This document shows, piece after piece, positions 16,413 through 25,489 of a stretch of 64,000 nt of DNA. The position numbers and the translations under genes were made by a program. Numbering within the stretch: position 1 is the first letter of the stretch; each line of letters opens with the position of its first letter. A model generated the notes under the pieces. It ran no database searches. It worked only from the letters and a program-made list of their open reading frames with translations, and was not told the DNA's origin. This DNA is from Streptomyces sp. H27-H1 (GTDB lineage: Bacteria; Actinomycetota; Actinomycetes; Streptomycetales; Streptomycetaceae): positions 1 through 64,000 of the forward strand of contig NZ_JAPNLJ010000021.1 of NCBI RefSeq assembly GCF_026627445.1. Reading direction: 5' to 3'.

Positions 16413-18979
16413 ACGCGGCCCGTACCACCCTGCGGCTGAGCACGGCCGCACTGCGCGCGCACAAGCGGCGCTTCGCCGGAACCTTCACGGCCGTGCTGCT
16501 CGGCGTCGCGTTCTTCGCCGGGACCCTCGTCATGGGCGACACCCTGCGCGCGAGCTTCGACACCATGTTCGCGGGCGCGGCGAGCGGCACCGACGCTGTC
16601 GTGCGCAGCGCGCGCGTGGTCACGGTCCCGGGACAGACCCAGGGCACCCGACAGCCCGTGCCCACCGCCCTGGTGGACCGGATCGGGCGCACCCCGGGCG
16701 TGGACGCCGCCGCCCCGAACATCCAGGGCGCGGGGCAGCTCATCGGCCGCAACGGCGAACCGATCGGCGGCCAGGGCCCGCCCACCCTCGCCGGCAACTG
16801 GATCACGGACCCGCGGCTCAACCCGTACAAGCTCGCGGAGGGCCGCGCACCGGAGCGCTCCGGCGAGGTCGTCGTCAACCGGGGCACCGCCGCGAAGGGC
16901 GGGCTGAACATCGGTGACACGACGGTGCTGCGCACTCCCGACCCTGTCCGGGTGACGATCGTCGGCCTGGCCACCTTCGGCGGCGCGGACGGCATGGCCC
17001 AGGTCACGTACACGGGCATGACCCAGGCGGACGCGGAGAAGTACCTGACGGCCGGCCCCGGCCAGGCGGCCTCCCTCCAGGTGCGGGCCGCCCCGGGCAC
17101 CAGCCAGCAGCAGCTCGTCGACGCGCTGGCTCCGGTGCTGCCGCAGGGCATCGAGGCGATCACCGGCCGGGATTCGGCCCAGGAGAACACGGACATGATC
17201 TCCGGTCAGTTCCTGACCCTCTTCACCACCCTGCTCCTCGTCTTCTCCGGCATCGCCGTGCTGGTTGCCACCTTCAGCATCCACAACACCTTCGCGATCG
17301 TCGTTGCCCAGCGCACCCGCGAGAACGCCCTGCTACGCGCCCTGGGCGCCTCCCGCCGCCAGGTGGTCGGCGGCACGCTGGCGGAGGCCGTCGTCGTCGC
17401 GGTCCTCGCCTCCGCGGCCGGACTGGCCGCCGGCATCGCAATCGCCGCCGGACTCCAGGCGCTGTTCCCGGTGATCGGGTTCCCCTTCCCCGAGGGGAAC
17501 TTGGTGATCAGCGGGCTGTCGATGCTGCTGCCCCTTGCCGTGGGTGTCGTGGTGTGTCTGGGCTCGGCCCTGCTTCCGGCCGCGCGGGCGGGTCGTACCG
17601 CACCGCTGGCCGCGCTGCGCGAGAGCGCCGTGGACCCGTCCGGGGCCTCGCGGGCCCGTACCGCGACCGGAGCCGCCCTGGGCGCCACCGGCATCGCGGT
17701 GATCGTGACCGGGGTGCTTGCCGTGCCATCCCTGTGGCTGTCCGGGGCAGGTGCGGTGCTGGTCACGGCCGCGTTCGTGGTCCTGGGGCCGGTGGCCTCC
17801 TCGGTCGCCGTACGAATCCTCGCACGGCCGCTGGAACGACTGCGCGGGGTCACGGGCGCCCTGGCCGGGCGCAACGCACGGCGCAGCCCCAAGCGGACGG
17901 CATCGACCGCGACCGCGCTGATGATCGGCGTCGCCGTCGTCTCGCTGTTCACGGTCTTCGGCGCCTCACTCAAGGCGACCATGGACCGGACCGTGTCGCG
18001 GTCCTTCGCCGGTGATGTCGCCATCAGCGCGCCCGCGTTCGGGTCGGGCGGCAGCGGCCTCAGCCCAGCCCTCGCCCCGGCGGTGGCCTCGCTCCCCGAG
18101 GTGGCCGGGGCGGTCGGCCTCGGCAAGGGGGTCGCGGAGGTCGACGGCTCCGGGCGGGCTCTCACCGTCACCGAGCCGGCCGCGCTCGCGGTCGGCCTGG
18201 ACCTCGGCGCCGTCGAGGGACGCCTCGATACGCTCGGCACGGACGGGATCGCCGTCGCGGGCAAGGAAGCCGCCCGGAACGGCTGGCGGCCCGGCAGCAA
18301 CGTAGAACTCGCTTTCACCGACGGGCAGAAGCAGCGGTTCACGGTCCGTGCCGTCTACGAGGAGTCGCAGCTCGCGGGCGACTACGTCATCACCCGCGCG
18401 GCATGGGCCCCGCACCGGGCGCAGGATACGGACTCGCTGGTGGCTGTCACCTTCAAGGACGGCGTACCGCTCGCGGACGGGATTGCGGCGGTGGAGCGGA
18501 CGGCCGCGCAGTACGGTGGCCCCGAGGTGCAGACGCGCGCGGCGTACGCGCGGTCCTCGGCGGGCGGCATCGACATGATGCTCACCCTCGTCTACGCACT
18601 GCTCGCCCTCGCGGTGCTGATCGCCCTGCTCGGCATCGCCAACACGCTCACCCTCGCCGTGCACGAGCGGACCCGCGAACTGGGCCTGCTGCGGGCCGTC
18701 GGGCAGAGCGGGGCGCAGCTGCGGGCCATGGTCCGCTGGGAGTCGGTGCTGGTCGCCGCCTTCGGCACCACCGGCGGCCTGGTCCTGGGCGGCATCCTCG
18801 GCTGGGTCCTGGTGAAGGCCGCGGGCGGCGCGCAGGACAGCGCGTTCGCGTTCGCAGTCCCGCCCGTGCAGTTGGGCCTGGTCGCGCTGGTCGGCGTGGC
18901 GGCGGGCGTCCTGGCCGGCTGGCGTCCGGCCGGCCGCGCGGCGCGCCTGGACATCCTGCGGGCCATCGCCACGGAGTAG
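16409..18979 (+). CDS. FtsX/MacB-family ABC permease
   Basis: 856 residues. N-terminal membrane helix (~21-45), a large extracytoplasmic domain (~50-255) of MacB_PCD type, and FtsX core helices at ~260-400 (RTRENALLRALGASRRQVVG). A second, similar half follows: another helix and periplasmic-type domain at ~470-710, then FtsX helices with ERTRELGLLRAVGQSGAQLR at ~720-850. This duplicated ~850-residue form is common in Streptomyces next to LuxR-type two-component systems and is thought to expel or sense envelope-active compounds. Last gene of the operon. Confidence 0.92.
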   Translation: MNAARTTLRLSTAALRAHKRRFAGTFTAVLLGVAFFAGTLVMGDTLRASFDTMFAGAASGTDAVVRSARVVTVPGQTQGTRQPVPTALVDRIGRTPGVDAAAPNIQGAGQLIGRNGEPIGGQGPPTLAGNWITDPRLNPYKLAEGRAPERSGEVVVNRGTAAKGGLNIGDTTVLRTPDPVRVTIVGLATFGGADGMAQVTYTGMTQADAEKYLTAGPGQAASLQVRAAPGTSQQQLVDALAPVLPQGIEAITGRDSAQENTDMISGQFLTLFTTLLLVFSGIAVLVATFSIHNTFAIVVAQRTRENALLRALGASRRQVVGGTLAEAVVVAVLASAAGLAAGIAIAAGLQALFPVIGFPFPEGNLVISGLSMLLPLAVGVVVCLGSALLPAARAGRTAPLAALRESAVDPSGASRARTATGAALGATGIAVIVTGVLAVPSLWLSGAGAVLVTAAFVVLGPVASSVAVRILARPLERLRGVTGALAGRNARRSPKRTASTATALMIGVAVVSLFTVFGASLKATMDRTVSRSFAGDVAISAPAFGSGGSGLSPALAPAVASLPEVAGAVGLGKGVAEVDGSGRALTVTEPAALAVGLDLGAVEGRLDTLGTDGIAVAGKEAARNGWRPGSNVELAFTDGQKQRFTVRAVYEESQLAGDYVITRAAWAPHRAQDTDSLVAVTFKDGVPLADGIAAVERTAAQYGGPEVQTRAAYARSSAGGIDMMLTLVYALLALAVLIALLGIANTLTLAVHERTRELGLLRAVGQSGAQLRAMVRWESVLVAAFGTTGGLVLGGILGWVLVKAAGGAQDSAFAFAVPPVQLGLVALVGVAAGVLAGWRPAGRAARLDILRAIATE

Positions 18980-19088
18980 GTGTCTGGGTACACGCCTGCC
19001 CGGTGGCCAGGTGCAGTGGCCCGGGCCGTCCCGACCGGCATCGTCGTCCGTGAGAGACAGCGGCCGACGAGCGGGACGGAACCGGGAC

Positions 19089-19427
19089 ATGGGGACGGTC
19101 GAGGATGTCGAAGTGATCGGTGCGAAGGCGCGGCCACGGCGGGTGTGGGGCACGGCGGGGCGTTCCTGGCGGTCGCCTTTGCCGCGTCCGGTGGGCTGGG
19201 CCCGGTGCAGCCCGCCCTCGGGGTGCCCGCCGAGGTGGTGCAGCTGACGCAGTTCGGCCCGGCGGCCGGGGTGGCCGCGCTCGCGGTGTTCCAACGGGAG
19301 CGGGTCGCCCGGCTGTTGCGCGGCAACGGGCTGCGCGGGGCGGGCCAGGGCGGGGCACTGCTCGCTACGGCCGCGCTGAGCGTCCTCACGTACGTCGTGT
19401 ACACGGGGGCGCGGGCCGCGCGTGGTT
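19089..19427 (+). pseudogene. CPBP intramembrane metalloprotease, N-terminal relic
   Basis: Two frames together encode what looks like the start of a CPBP (CAAX-protease-like) membrane protein. MGTVEDVEVIGAKARPRRVW runs from ATG 19089, then in the next frame come FLAVAFAASGGLGPVQPALG, a VVQLTQFGPAAGV helix and a basic loop QRERVARLL. The two pieces join near 19160 by a frameshift. The similarity ends at ARAARG, where reverse-transcriptase sequence begins. The catalytic EExxxR/HxxxN helices are missing, so it cannot be active. Family assignment is from the N-terminal pattern only. Confidence 0.45.
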
Positions 19428-19745
19428 CACTGAGAGAAGGTAGCTTCCAGCCGGCCCCGGTGCGGGAACGGATGATCCCGAAGGCGAACGGCAAGCTCCG
19501 TCGTCTCGGGATTCCGAACGTTGCGGACCGGGTGGTCCAGGCATCCTTGAAACTGATGCCGGAGCCGGTGCTCGAAGCGGATCTTCTTCCGTACTCGTAC
19601 GGATTCCGCCCGAATCGCCGGGCTCATGCCGCGATCGCCGAGACACGCTACCTCGCCAGCCATTCCTGCGAATGGGTGATGGAAGGCGACATCACGGCGT
19701 GCTTCGACGAGATCTCGCACACGGCCCTGATGGGCCGCGTCCGAA
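19428..19745 (+). pseudogene. Group II intron reverse transcriptase fragment
   Basis: A piece of about 105 residues covering the first reverse-transcriptase blocks: VRERMIPKANGKLRRLGIPN, VADRVVQASLKLMPEPVLEA, then LPYSYGFRPNRRAHAAI and EGDITACFDEISH. These are the hallmark phrases of group II intron maturases (PKxxGKxRxLGIPTxxDRxxQ, SYGFRP, the D of the first catalytic block). The YADD block, the X/maturase domain and the intron RNA domains are absent. It interrupts the protease relic and is itself cut by IS5-type sequence at about 19746. Confidence 0.8.
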
Positions 19746-19761
19746 TCGGGTCGGGGACAAG

Positions 19762-20065
19762 CGGGTGTTGCCCCCTAGAGATCGACATCGTGGCTGACGG
19801 GCGGGCCGCCTTGATGTTGCGTTTGCGCAGGCAGGAGCGGTTGCCGCAGGACGAGTAGGCCTTGTTGCGGCGACCCGCCGGGCCAGGTGCGGGGCCGGCC
19901 GACGGCCAGACGGACGCGCACCTTCCCGAGTACGGGGATGAATTGAGGACTGTCCGCGGCCTGCCCGGCGGTCAGGAAGAACGCATGCGGACGGCATCGC
20001 CGGTCCGTGGCCAGATGAATCTTGCTGGTCAGCCCGCCGCGGGATCTGCTGAGCAGGGCTTCCTT
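19762..20065 (-). pseudogene. IS5-family transposase relic
   Basis: On the minus strand, SRGGLTSKIHLATDRRCRPH, FFLTAGQAADSPQFIPVLGK and VRVRLAVGRPRT match the DDE core of IS5-family Streptomyces transposases. In the next frame come RRNKAYSSCGNRSCLRKRNI and KAARPSA, so a frameshift or small deletion lies near 19870. Only the central third remains. The left boundary at about 19760 abuts the intron reverse-transcriptase fragment. Confidence 0.7.
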
Positions 20066-20253
20066 GAGGACCACCAATGTCCTACCGGATTCCCCCCCGG
20101 AGAGGACAGAACCCAGCAACCGATCCGGCATCACACAGGCCCGCCGACGGTCACTCAGCGTCAGATCGAGTGCTGCGGGGCCGGGCATGGTTGCTGTGTA
20201 CGAGCGCCGCCGCCCCCCGACCGACGGCTGCGGTTGGGGGGCGGCGGTCGGGG

Positions 20254-20901
20254 TCACTTGCCCCGGCGCGTCCTTACCGCCGTGATCACGATCCACAGGA
20301 TCGCGGTGAAGCGGCCCAGCGGGAGCAGCAGCATGGCCGCTTCGGTGGCGAACGACACGAGCGACAGGACGGCCAGCCCGGCGGCGACCAGACCCAGTGC
20401 CGTAGTCCAGCGCGGAGCCGTCGCGGCGCGGGCGCGGGTCCCCGCGGCGACCAGGATGCCGAGCAGCGGGACATGGAGCTGACCGCCGGCGAGGAAGGTC
20501 AGGTAGTGCAGCGTGTGCAGGGTGTCACCGGTGAAGTCCAGGGCCCCGATGGCCACGTTGAGCAGGCCCGACGCGGCCAGCGCGGCTGCGGCAGTCCAAC
20601 CCGCCGCACGCGCCGGCCGGTTGCCGACCGCACCCGCGAACATCGCCAGCGGGACGGCCGCCAGTACGTGCGCGATGCCCTGGGTCAGAACCGTGCCCCG
20701 GTTGGCGGCGAAGTAGGACGCGGCCGCCGCCTCGGAGTCGAGGGGCGACGGGTAGGTACCCGTTCCCAACAAGCTGGACAGCAGCACCCCGCCGATGAAG
20801 AGCACGGCGAAGCCGACTCCGGCGAGAAGCACCCGACGGGCTGCCGAGGTTCCCCTGCGGGAAACGGCAGCAGGTGGGGCGAAGTGGGCGTCGGTGCTCA
20901 T
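20254..20901 (-). CDS. Five-helix membrane protein of unknown function
   Basis: 215 residues with a charged N-terminus and about five or six hydrophobic segments (GVGFAVLFIGGVLLSSLL, ASGLLNVAIGALDF, LHVPLLGILVAAG, LGLVAAGLAVLSLVSFAT, RFTAILWIVITAV). The loop after helix 1 (SEAAAASYFAANRGTVLTQG) and the pattern of short loops resemble the DUF4386-like or general actinobacterial membrane proteins, but I cannot name a family. ATG 20901 is followed by an uninterrupted high-GC3 frame and preceded by GAGGAGCAAGCC. It is intact between two transposase relics. Confidence 0.75.
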   Translation of the reverse strand: MSTDAHFAPPAAVSRRGTSAARRVLLAGVGFAVLFIGGVLLSSLLGTGTYPSPLDSEAAAASYFAANRGTVLTQGIAHVLAAVPLAMFAGAVGNRPARAAGWTAAAALAASGLLNVAIGALDFTGDTLHTLHYLTFLAGGQLHVPLLGILVAAGTRARAATAPRWTTALGLVAAGLAVLSLVSFATEAAMLLLPLGRFTAILWIVITAVRTRRGK

Positions 20902-21059
20902 GGCTTGCTCCTCGTCATCACACGGATCGGTGCGTTGACATGGACGCTACGGACCCAAGCCCTGGCGATCGTCCTACGGCCAGCGGCCGTCGGGCTACTT
21001 CCCCGGGAGTACACCGCGCGGCACCGACTGAGCGACCAAGCGCCGGGTCCTCGCACGGC

Positions 21060-21290
21060 GACCTGGCCCCCGACCGAGACCGGACGGCCGCTCCTGGCCC
21101 GCTGTGTGGTCGAGGACGACTGGTCGCTTCGCCGGGCGGCCGTAGAACGTTTCCAAGTCTCACCCACCACCGGCGGGCGGTGGGCCACCCGCTACCGCAG
21201 CCTCGGTGAGGCAGGCATGAGCGACCGGTCCGCGCGCCCGCACCACAGCCCCCGGCCGAACCGCGACCCTCCCTGCCGACAGGACTGAAG
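21060..21290 (+). pseudogene. IS481-family transposase N-terminal relic
   Basis: The frame encodes TETGRPLLARCVVEDDWSLR, RAAVERFQVSPTTGGRWATR, YRSLGEAGMSDRSARPHHSP. This is the N-terminal leucine-zipper/helix-turn-helix part of IS481-like integrases. The frame stops at 21286 and the DDE domain is missing. Residues are shifted relative to the usual AAERFQVS spacing by one insertion. It lies just upstream of the chaplin gene. Confidence 0.7.
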
Positions 21291-21409
21291 GGGTGGCCTG
21301 AGGTCACTGGTCCGGCCCAACGGCCGTAACCGGCTACCTGCCCGTGCTGTTTGAAGGGGAGCACGTGCCGTACTCCCTGCGGCAGGTCCACTTCATTTAG
21401 GAGATCTTG

Positions 21410-21697
21410 ATGTCGCGTATCGCAAAGGCAGTAGCGGTCACCGCCTCAGCCGCTGCCGTCCTCGCCGGCGGCGCCGGCATGGCGGCCGCGGACGCCACGG
21501 CCGAGGGCGCTGCCATCGGCTCCCCCGGCGTCCTGTCCGGCAACGTCCTCCAGGTGCCCATCCACATCCCGATCAACGTCTGCGGCAACACCGTCAACGT
21601 CGTCGGTTTCCTCAACCCGGCCTTCGGCAACACCTGCGTCAACGCCAGCGGTGGCACGGGCAACCACCACAAGGCCGACCACCACGGCGAGAACTGA
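21410..21697 (+). CDS. Short chaplin (secreted amyloid surfactant protein)
   Basis: 95 residues: a signal peptide (MSRIAKAVAVTASAAAVLAG...AAA, cut near residue 27), then one chaplin domain at ~36-79 with GVLSGNVLQVPIHIPINVCG, GNTVNVVGFLNPAFGNTC. The two cysteines (58 and 76) are the conserved pair of short chaplins. Chaplins assemble into amyloid fibres on aerial hyphae and lower surface tension at the air-water interface. After the domain comes an extra tail rich in His and charged residues (GNHHKADHHGEN), not usual for short chaplins. ATG 21410 with AGGAGAT upstream is preferred over the TTG one codon earlier. Strong Streptomyces marker. Confidence 0.95.
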   Translation: MSRIAKAVAVTASAAAVLAGGAGMAAADATAEGAAIGSPGVLSGNVLQVPIHIPINVCGNTVNVVGFLNPAFGNTCVNASGGTGNHHKADHHGEN

Positions 21698-21791
21698 GCA
21701 CCACCGGCTCCTGACCTGCCAGAAGCCACAGTGGCGGAGTCAACAAAGCGTGCCATCCACTGAACCAGCCGCAAAGCACACCCCCTGAGCA

Positions 21792-21826
21792 GTCCGGCCT
21801 CCCCCCACCTCCTGGGGAGGCCGGAC
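21792..21826 (+). terminator. Strong hairpin downstream of the chaplin gene
   Basis: GTCCGGCCTCCCC pairs perfectly with GGGGAGGCCGGAC (13 bp) around a 9-nt loop, about 95 bp after the chaplin stop. There is no T-run, which is normal for Streptomyces terminators. It could also stabilise the chaplin mRNA 3' end. Confidence 0.65.
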
Positions 21827-21946
21827 CGCCACCCGACACGGCGCACAGTCGGCAGCCCCGAGGTGGGACAGTCCCCGCAACGTGCCACGCCGGCCCCGGC
21901 GGCGTCGCTACCGTCGGCGGGTACGCGTACCGCTTTGGAGGACGTG

Positions 21947-22276
21947 ATGGGGCGAGACAAGCCCGGCAAGCCGCACAAGCAGAAACAAGGCCGGCAGGAA
22001 CCCTCAGGTCGCCATCCCGCCCGCGGACAGCCACGCACACGGGGACTTGCGCATCCCCGACGACACCACACACCCCTGCAGCGAGAACCGGCGGATCGAC
22101 AACCGCCTCCTCGGACAGGTCGTCGGTACTGCCATGGATGGCTGCACCAGCTGCCAGGGCCCCCTGCTCACCCTCCTCGCAGAAGATGCGGCCACCACCG
22201 CCCGCGTGGTCGAGCTGGCGTGCGTCGCCGTCCACCAGGCGTACGACGGGCTGCCCGCCTCGATGACCACTGACAT
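21947..22276 (+). pseudogene. Frameshifted conserved hypothetical protein
   Basis: ATG 21947 has a GGAGGA site and starts MGRDKPGKPHKQKQ, a lysine-rich beginning. About 20 codons later, coding quality moves to another frame: VAIPPADSHAHGDLRIPDDT, a GCTSCQGPLLTLLAEDA segment with a CxxC pair, and VVELACVAVHQAYDGLPASM. After that the frame runs on without a natural end. The most economical reading is one gene of about 110 residues with a frameshift near 22010 and a lost C-terminus. I do not know its function. Confidence 0.45.
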
Positions 22277-22366
22277 ACAGCCACCGACACCAAGCCGGTA
22301 TTTCGCAACCAGGTCGCTGTTCCGTAAGAACCCGCGCGACCCTGCCCTTATCGCGAAGTGGATCAG

Positions 22367-22555
22367 CTACCAGCTGGGGGCGGTGTCGTGGTGCCACCAG
22401 TTGTCGAGCACGGCGCGACGGGCTTGGGCAGCGAGGGTGAACAGGATGTCGTCGCCGATAACCGACCAGCCCAGTTCCGCGGCGAGTTGGTGGGCCAGGG
22501 TGCTTTTGCCGCTGGCGGGCAGGCCGGAGACGATCACGAAGGCGTTGCCGGTCAT
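22367..22555 (-). pseudogene. P-loop kinase/AAA ATPase N-terminal relic
   Basis: From ATG 22555: MTGNAFVIVSGLPASGKSTL, then AHQLAAELGWSVIGDDILFT. This is a Walker A (GLPASGKS) small-molecule-kinase start of zeta-toxin/AAA_33 type. After LAAQ the frame jumps to RRAVLDNWWHHDTAPSW and stops, so the middle is deleted and the rest lost. Only about 62 residues remain. Confidence 0.6.
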
Positions 22556-22619
22556 GGCGCCAGTGTGTCGCAGCCCGATTCCTGACCAGCTTGCGGGGAA
22601 CACCGCTGTTCCGGGGCAT

Positions 22620-23010
22620 TCAGGCCGCCGTGGTGAGCGGTCGGCCACCCCAGCGGATGCCCTTCTCGCTGCGCGCGCGGGCGCGTTCACGGCGCTGGGC
22701 TGCGAGGACGTCGGGTTGGCGGGCCTTCTGGTTGCGCCAGCGCAGGCAGCGGTGCAGTTCCCGTGTCTGGACGGTGTGGTTGGGGTGCTTGGAGTTGGCG
22801 AGGGTGAACTGCCGCAGGGGCCCGAAGTGTGCCTCGATGGGGTTGGCCCAGGAGGCGTTGGTCGGGGTGAAGCACAGCTCGACCTTGTTCTTGGCCGCCC
22901 AGCGGCGGATGCGCCGGCTTCTTGTGGGCGGAGAGGTTGTCCCTATGCCCGCGCCGGCCGGGCAGGATCTGGAGGATGACGGCTGAGTTGAAGGCAGCGA
23001 CCGTCCTCCT
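22620..23010 (-). pseudogene. IS630-family transposase C-terminal relic
   Basis: RIRRWAAKNKVELCFTPTNA, SWANPIEAHFGPLRQFTLAN and the Arg-rich end RRERARARSEKGIRWGG are the DDE_3 C-terminal half of IS630-type transposases; the final catalytic Glu is in NPIEAHF. Just upstream, in another frame, VAAFNSAVILQ and GHRDNLSAHKK supply the preceding block with the second catalytic Asp. A frameshift lies at about 22920, and the N-terminal half is absent. The element has replaced the end of the small gene relic upstream. Confidence 0.75.
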
Positions 23011-23011
23011 C

Positions 23012-23203
23012 GGGGCCGGCGCCTCGCCACTCCACGAAGTCAGGGTCGGTGAGCTCCACGTCCTCGGCGTTCTCGAGCCCGGCCACGGCAAGGAAGACGC
23101 GGATGTCGGCCGGGCGGTGGGCGACGTCGATGGCGGTGCCGTCGTAGCGGACGCGGCGCCAGCCCTGTGCGTCCGGCGGGTAGACGATCCGCTTGGCGGA
23201 TAT
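23012..23203 (-). pseudogene. Small conserved Streptomyces protein, 3' end lost to IS630 sequence
   Basis: The frame encodes SAKRIVYPPDAQGWRRVRYD, GTAIDVAHRPADIRVFLAVA, GLENAEDVELTDPDFVEWRG, then GPEE. It resembles a family of ~60-residue Streptomyces proteins of unknown function that begin AKRIxxPPD and end EWRGGGPExW. Here the final residues are replaced by IS630-derived sequence, and the codon at the expected start position is ATA rather than ATG. Probably dead. Confidence 0.4.
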
Positions 23204-23298
23204 GCGCCCATTCTCCGTCCGACCCGCGCACGGTGCACCCGCCCACACCCGAACGGGTAGCGGTCAGGAAGGTAGCCGCCACCCGCGCATCGCTGGAT

Positions 23299-23990
23299 CT
23301 AGCCGCCGAAAACCGTGCTGTAAGCCTGCTGGCCTTGCTGAATCGTGGTGGTGAGGCCGGCGGATGCTGCGCCGATCTGTGCGAGTCCGCCCATCACTGA
23401 GTCGAAGGCGGCGCGGATGCGTCCAGGCTGGGGGGTCTCGCTGTCGGCCTCCTCGCTGAGGACTTCGGCGTCGCGGATGAGTTCGCCTTGCTGAGCGGGC
23501 TCCATGCCATAGGTGGAGTTCCGTCCCGGACAGCTCGTCTCCAGCGAAGTGCGATTCAGTGGTATCCAGGAAGAGCGTTGGGCGGGTGGGGCGCTGGTCG
23601 TGGGCGGTGGCGTAGAGCCAGCGCAGGCGTCGGTGGCGTAGCGGTGCCGGGCGGCGGGTTCGTTGCGTAGTTGGGCGAGCCACCGTAGTTCTACCCGCCC
23701 GTCTGCGCTCACCTTGTAGGCGTTCCCGCCGAAGGTGCCCGGGGAATCGATCAGGCCGTCACGCTCCAGGGCGTGGGCGAAGACTTCGACGTCCTCCACC
23801 GGCGTGCCCGTGTGTTCGCCATAGCCGTCTTGATCGAAGTACTTGCTGTGAGGCTGTTGGCGCAGCCAGATCAGGAGGCGGACCAGCTGCGGTCCTGCTC
23901 GATCCCTACCCCGGTGATTCCAGAAGAGATGTTGAAGCCCCTGCCGGTGACCGGCACGGTGATCGGCTACTTCTTGGCAGTGAGGGCTAC
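23299..23990 (-). pseudogene. Frameshifted winged-helix-like hypothetical protein
   Basis: Pieces of one protein occur in alternating frames. LVRLLIWLRQQPHSKYFDQD, GYGEHTGTPVEDVEVFAHAL and ERDGLIDSPGTFGGNAYKVS lie in one frame and look like a winged-helix DNA-binding fold. LRWLYATAHDQRPTRPTLFL and DTTESHFAGDELSGTEL are in a second. The first frame resumes with PAQQGELIRDAEVLSEEADS and ends GAASAGLTTTIQQGQQAYST. Frameshifts fall near 23640 and 23520, and another probably near 23890. I do not know the function. Confidence 0.5.
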
Positions 23991-24200
23991 TGGCACGGCA
24001 CGAGAGTGAGTGGATGCCTGCGACGGGTAGTGCGGGGCGCTCTGCCCGTCTTGCGCGGCACAAGGCCCACCTTCCGGTCACTGGTCGGTTTAGGGCTCGT
24101 CCGGCGGATCACGGGCCGAGCCAGGGCTCGACCGAGGCGAGGGCCGGCCAGCACCCTAATCGTGTTGACCGCACCCGGCAGGCAGTGCTGGAGTCGGCAC

Positions 24201-24941
24201 GTGGACAGCATCCCCGCCAACCGGCGGCTCTGGAACCAGATCAGCAGCGCCTACCAGCACAAGCACGACCCGCAAATCGGCGCCACACCCCGGCTGTGGG
24301 GCATGTACTCCATCCCCGACGCGCACCTGGACGCCCTGGGCGACGTCACCGGCAAGCGCGTCCTCGAACTCGGCTGCGGCGCCGGCCAGTGGTCCAGGGC
24401 TCTCGCCGCCGAGGGCGCCACCGTGGTCGGGCTCGACCTCTCCGAAGCCCAACTCGCCGCAGCGGCTGGCGCGATGGGAGCGGCCCGCTACCCGCTGGTG
24501 CAAGGCGCCGCCGAACAACTCCCCTTCGCCGCCGACAGCTTCGACCTGGTGTTCTGCGACTTCGGTGGGCTCAGCTGGGCGCCCCCGCACCTGGCCGTCC
24601 CGCAGGCCGCACGCGTCTTGGGCCGAGGCGGGCGCCTGGTGTTCAACGTCGCCAGCCCATGGTTCGAAGCTTGCTACGACGAAGCCGCCAGCCGCGTGAC
24701 CACGAGGCTGCAGCAGGACTACTTCGGACTGAACACCATCGCCGAAGACGACGGCGCGACCAGCTATCAGCTCACCTACGGCGACTGGGTCAAGGTCCTG
24801 CGCGGCGCGGGTCTCATCATCGACGACCTCATCGAGCCGCGGCCCGAACCCGGAACACCCAACGGCTACAACGAAACCGACCCACCCGACTGGGCACACC
24901 GCTGGCCGGCGGAACTGCTCTGGGTAACCCACAAACCGTGA
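24201..24941 (+). CDS. Class I SAM-dependent methyltransferase
   Basis: 246 residues from GTG 24201 (VDSIPANRRLWNQISSAYQ). The start is set by homology, since the open frame continues upstream without family similarity. Motif I is VLELGCGAGQW (~54-64), the acidic end of strand 2 is VVGLDLSEAQL, and motif IV is DLVFCDFGGLSWA. The C-terminus YNETDPPDWAHRWPAELLWV is typical of a Streptomyces Methyltransf_11 subfamily acting on small molecules. The substrate is unknown. It is intact although both neighbours are decayed, with high GC3, so it is probably functional. Confidence 0.85.
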   Translation: MDSIPANRRLWNQISSAYQHKHDPQIGATPRLWGMYSIPDAHLDALGDVTGKRVLELGCGAGQWSRALAAEGATVVGLDLSEAQLAAAAGAMGAARYPLVQGAAEQLPFAADSFDLVFCDFGGLSWAPPHLAVPQAARVLGRGGRLVFNVASPWFEACYDEAASRVTTRLQQDYFGLNTIAEDDGATSYQLTYGDWVKVLRGAGLIIDDLIEPRPEPGTPNGYNETDPPDWAHRWPAELLWVTHKP

Positions 24942-25066
24942 GTTCCGCCGCGCCGAGACGTGAAGGCATCCCCTCGCCGGTCAGGCCAAGACCAGCGGTC
25001 GGGAGCCGGAGCGCGCATGGACCCCCGAACCGCCGTGGTTCGGAGCTCCATGCGTACGGCGGTGAA

Positions 25067-25464
25067 CTACAGCGTGACCTCGATCTCCTGCACGTCGGTG
25101 AACTCGACGAGGAGACCGCCCGCGAGGCGGCCGCGGTCCTTGAAGTAGATCGCCTGGAACCCCTTGGCCGCGATGGCCAGAAGCTGCTCCCCGGTGGCGC
25201 CCTGCTCCTGGGCCTCGGAGAGGCGGGCGGCGTAGGTGGCGGGCAGCTCCTGGGTGAGGTGGCGCAGCCGGCCGTCGCCGGTGGTGCCGGAGGCGGCGGT
25301 GAAGCCGAACCGTGCGCGGGTCTGAACGATCAGCCGGTGCTTGTGGCGGCGGCTTTCGTGGACTTGAGCTGCTTGACGAGGTACTTCATCTGGGCTTGTG
25401 CCGACTTGGCGGCGGGGCGTGTGAACGCCACCGCCTGGTCCAGGCTGTCCCCGAGCTTGCCCAT
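25067..25464 (-). pseudogene. tpg: Telomere terminal protein Tpg, internally deleted
   Basis: ATG 25464 begins MGKLGDSLDQAVAFTRPAAK, then AQAQMKYLVKQLKSTKAAA, the N-terminus of Streptomyces terminal proteins. The frame then hits a TGA at 25330. In the next frame the C-terminal half follows: RARFGFTAASGTTGDGRLRH, LTQELPATYAARLSEAQEQG and the closing YFKDRGRLAGGLLVEFTD. The helix-turn-helix middle (~50 residues) is missing. The junction lies at an Ala-rich stretch that could recombine with a similar Ala-rich stretch. Tpg is covalently attached to 5' ends of linear Streptomyces replicons. Family recognised from sequence; inactivity inferred. Confidence 0.7.
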
Positions 25465-25489
25465 CCGACTCGGCCTCGCCGCCACCTGA

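Noticed and set aside
19428..19745. Intact retroelement or retron
   Set aside because: Only the first reverse-transcriptase blocks are present; no YADD motif and no structured RNA could be traced.
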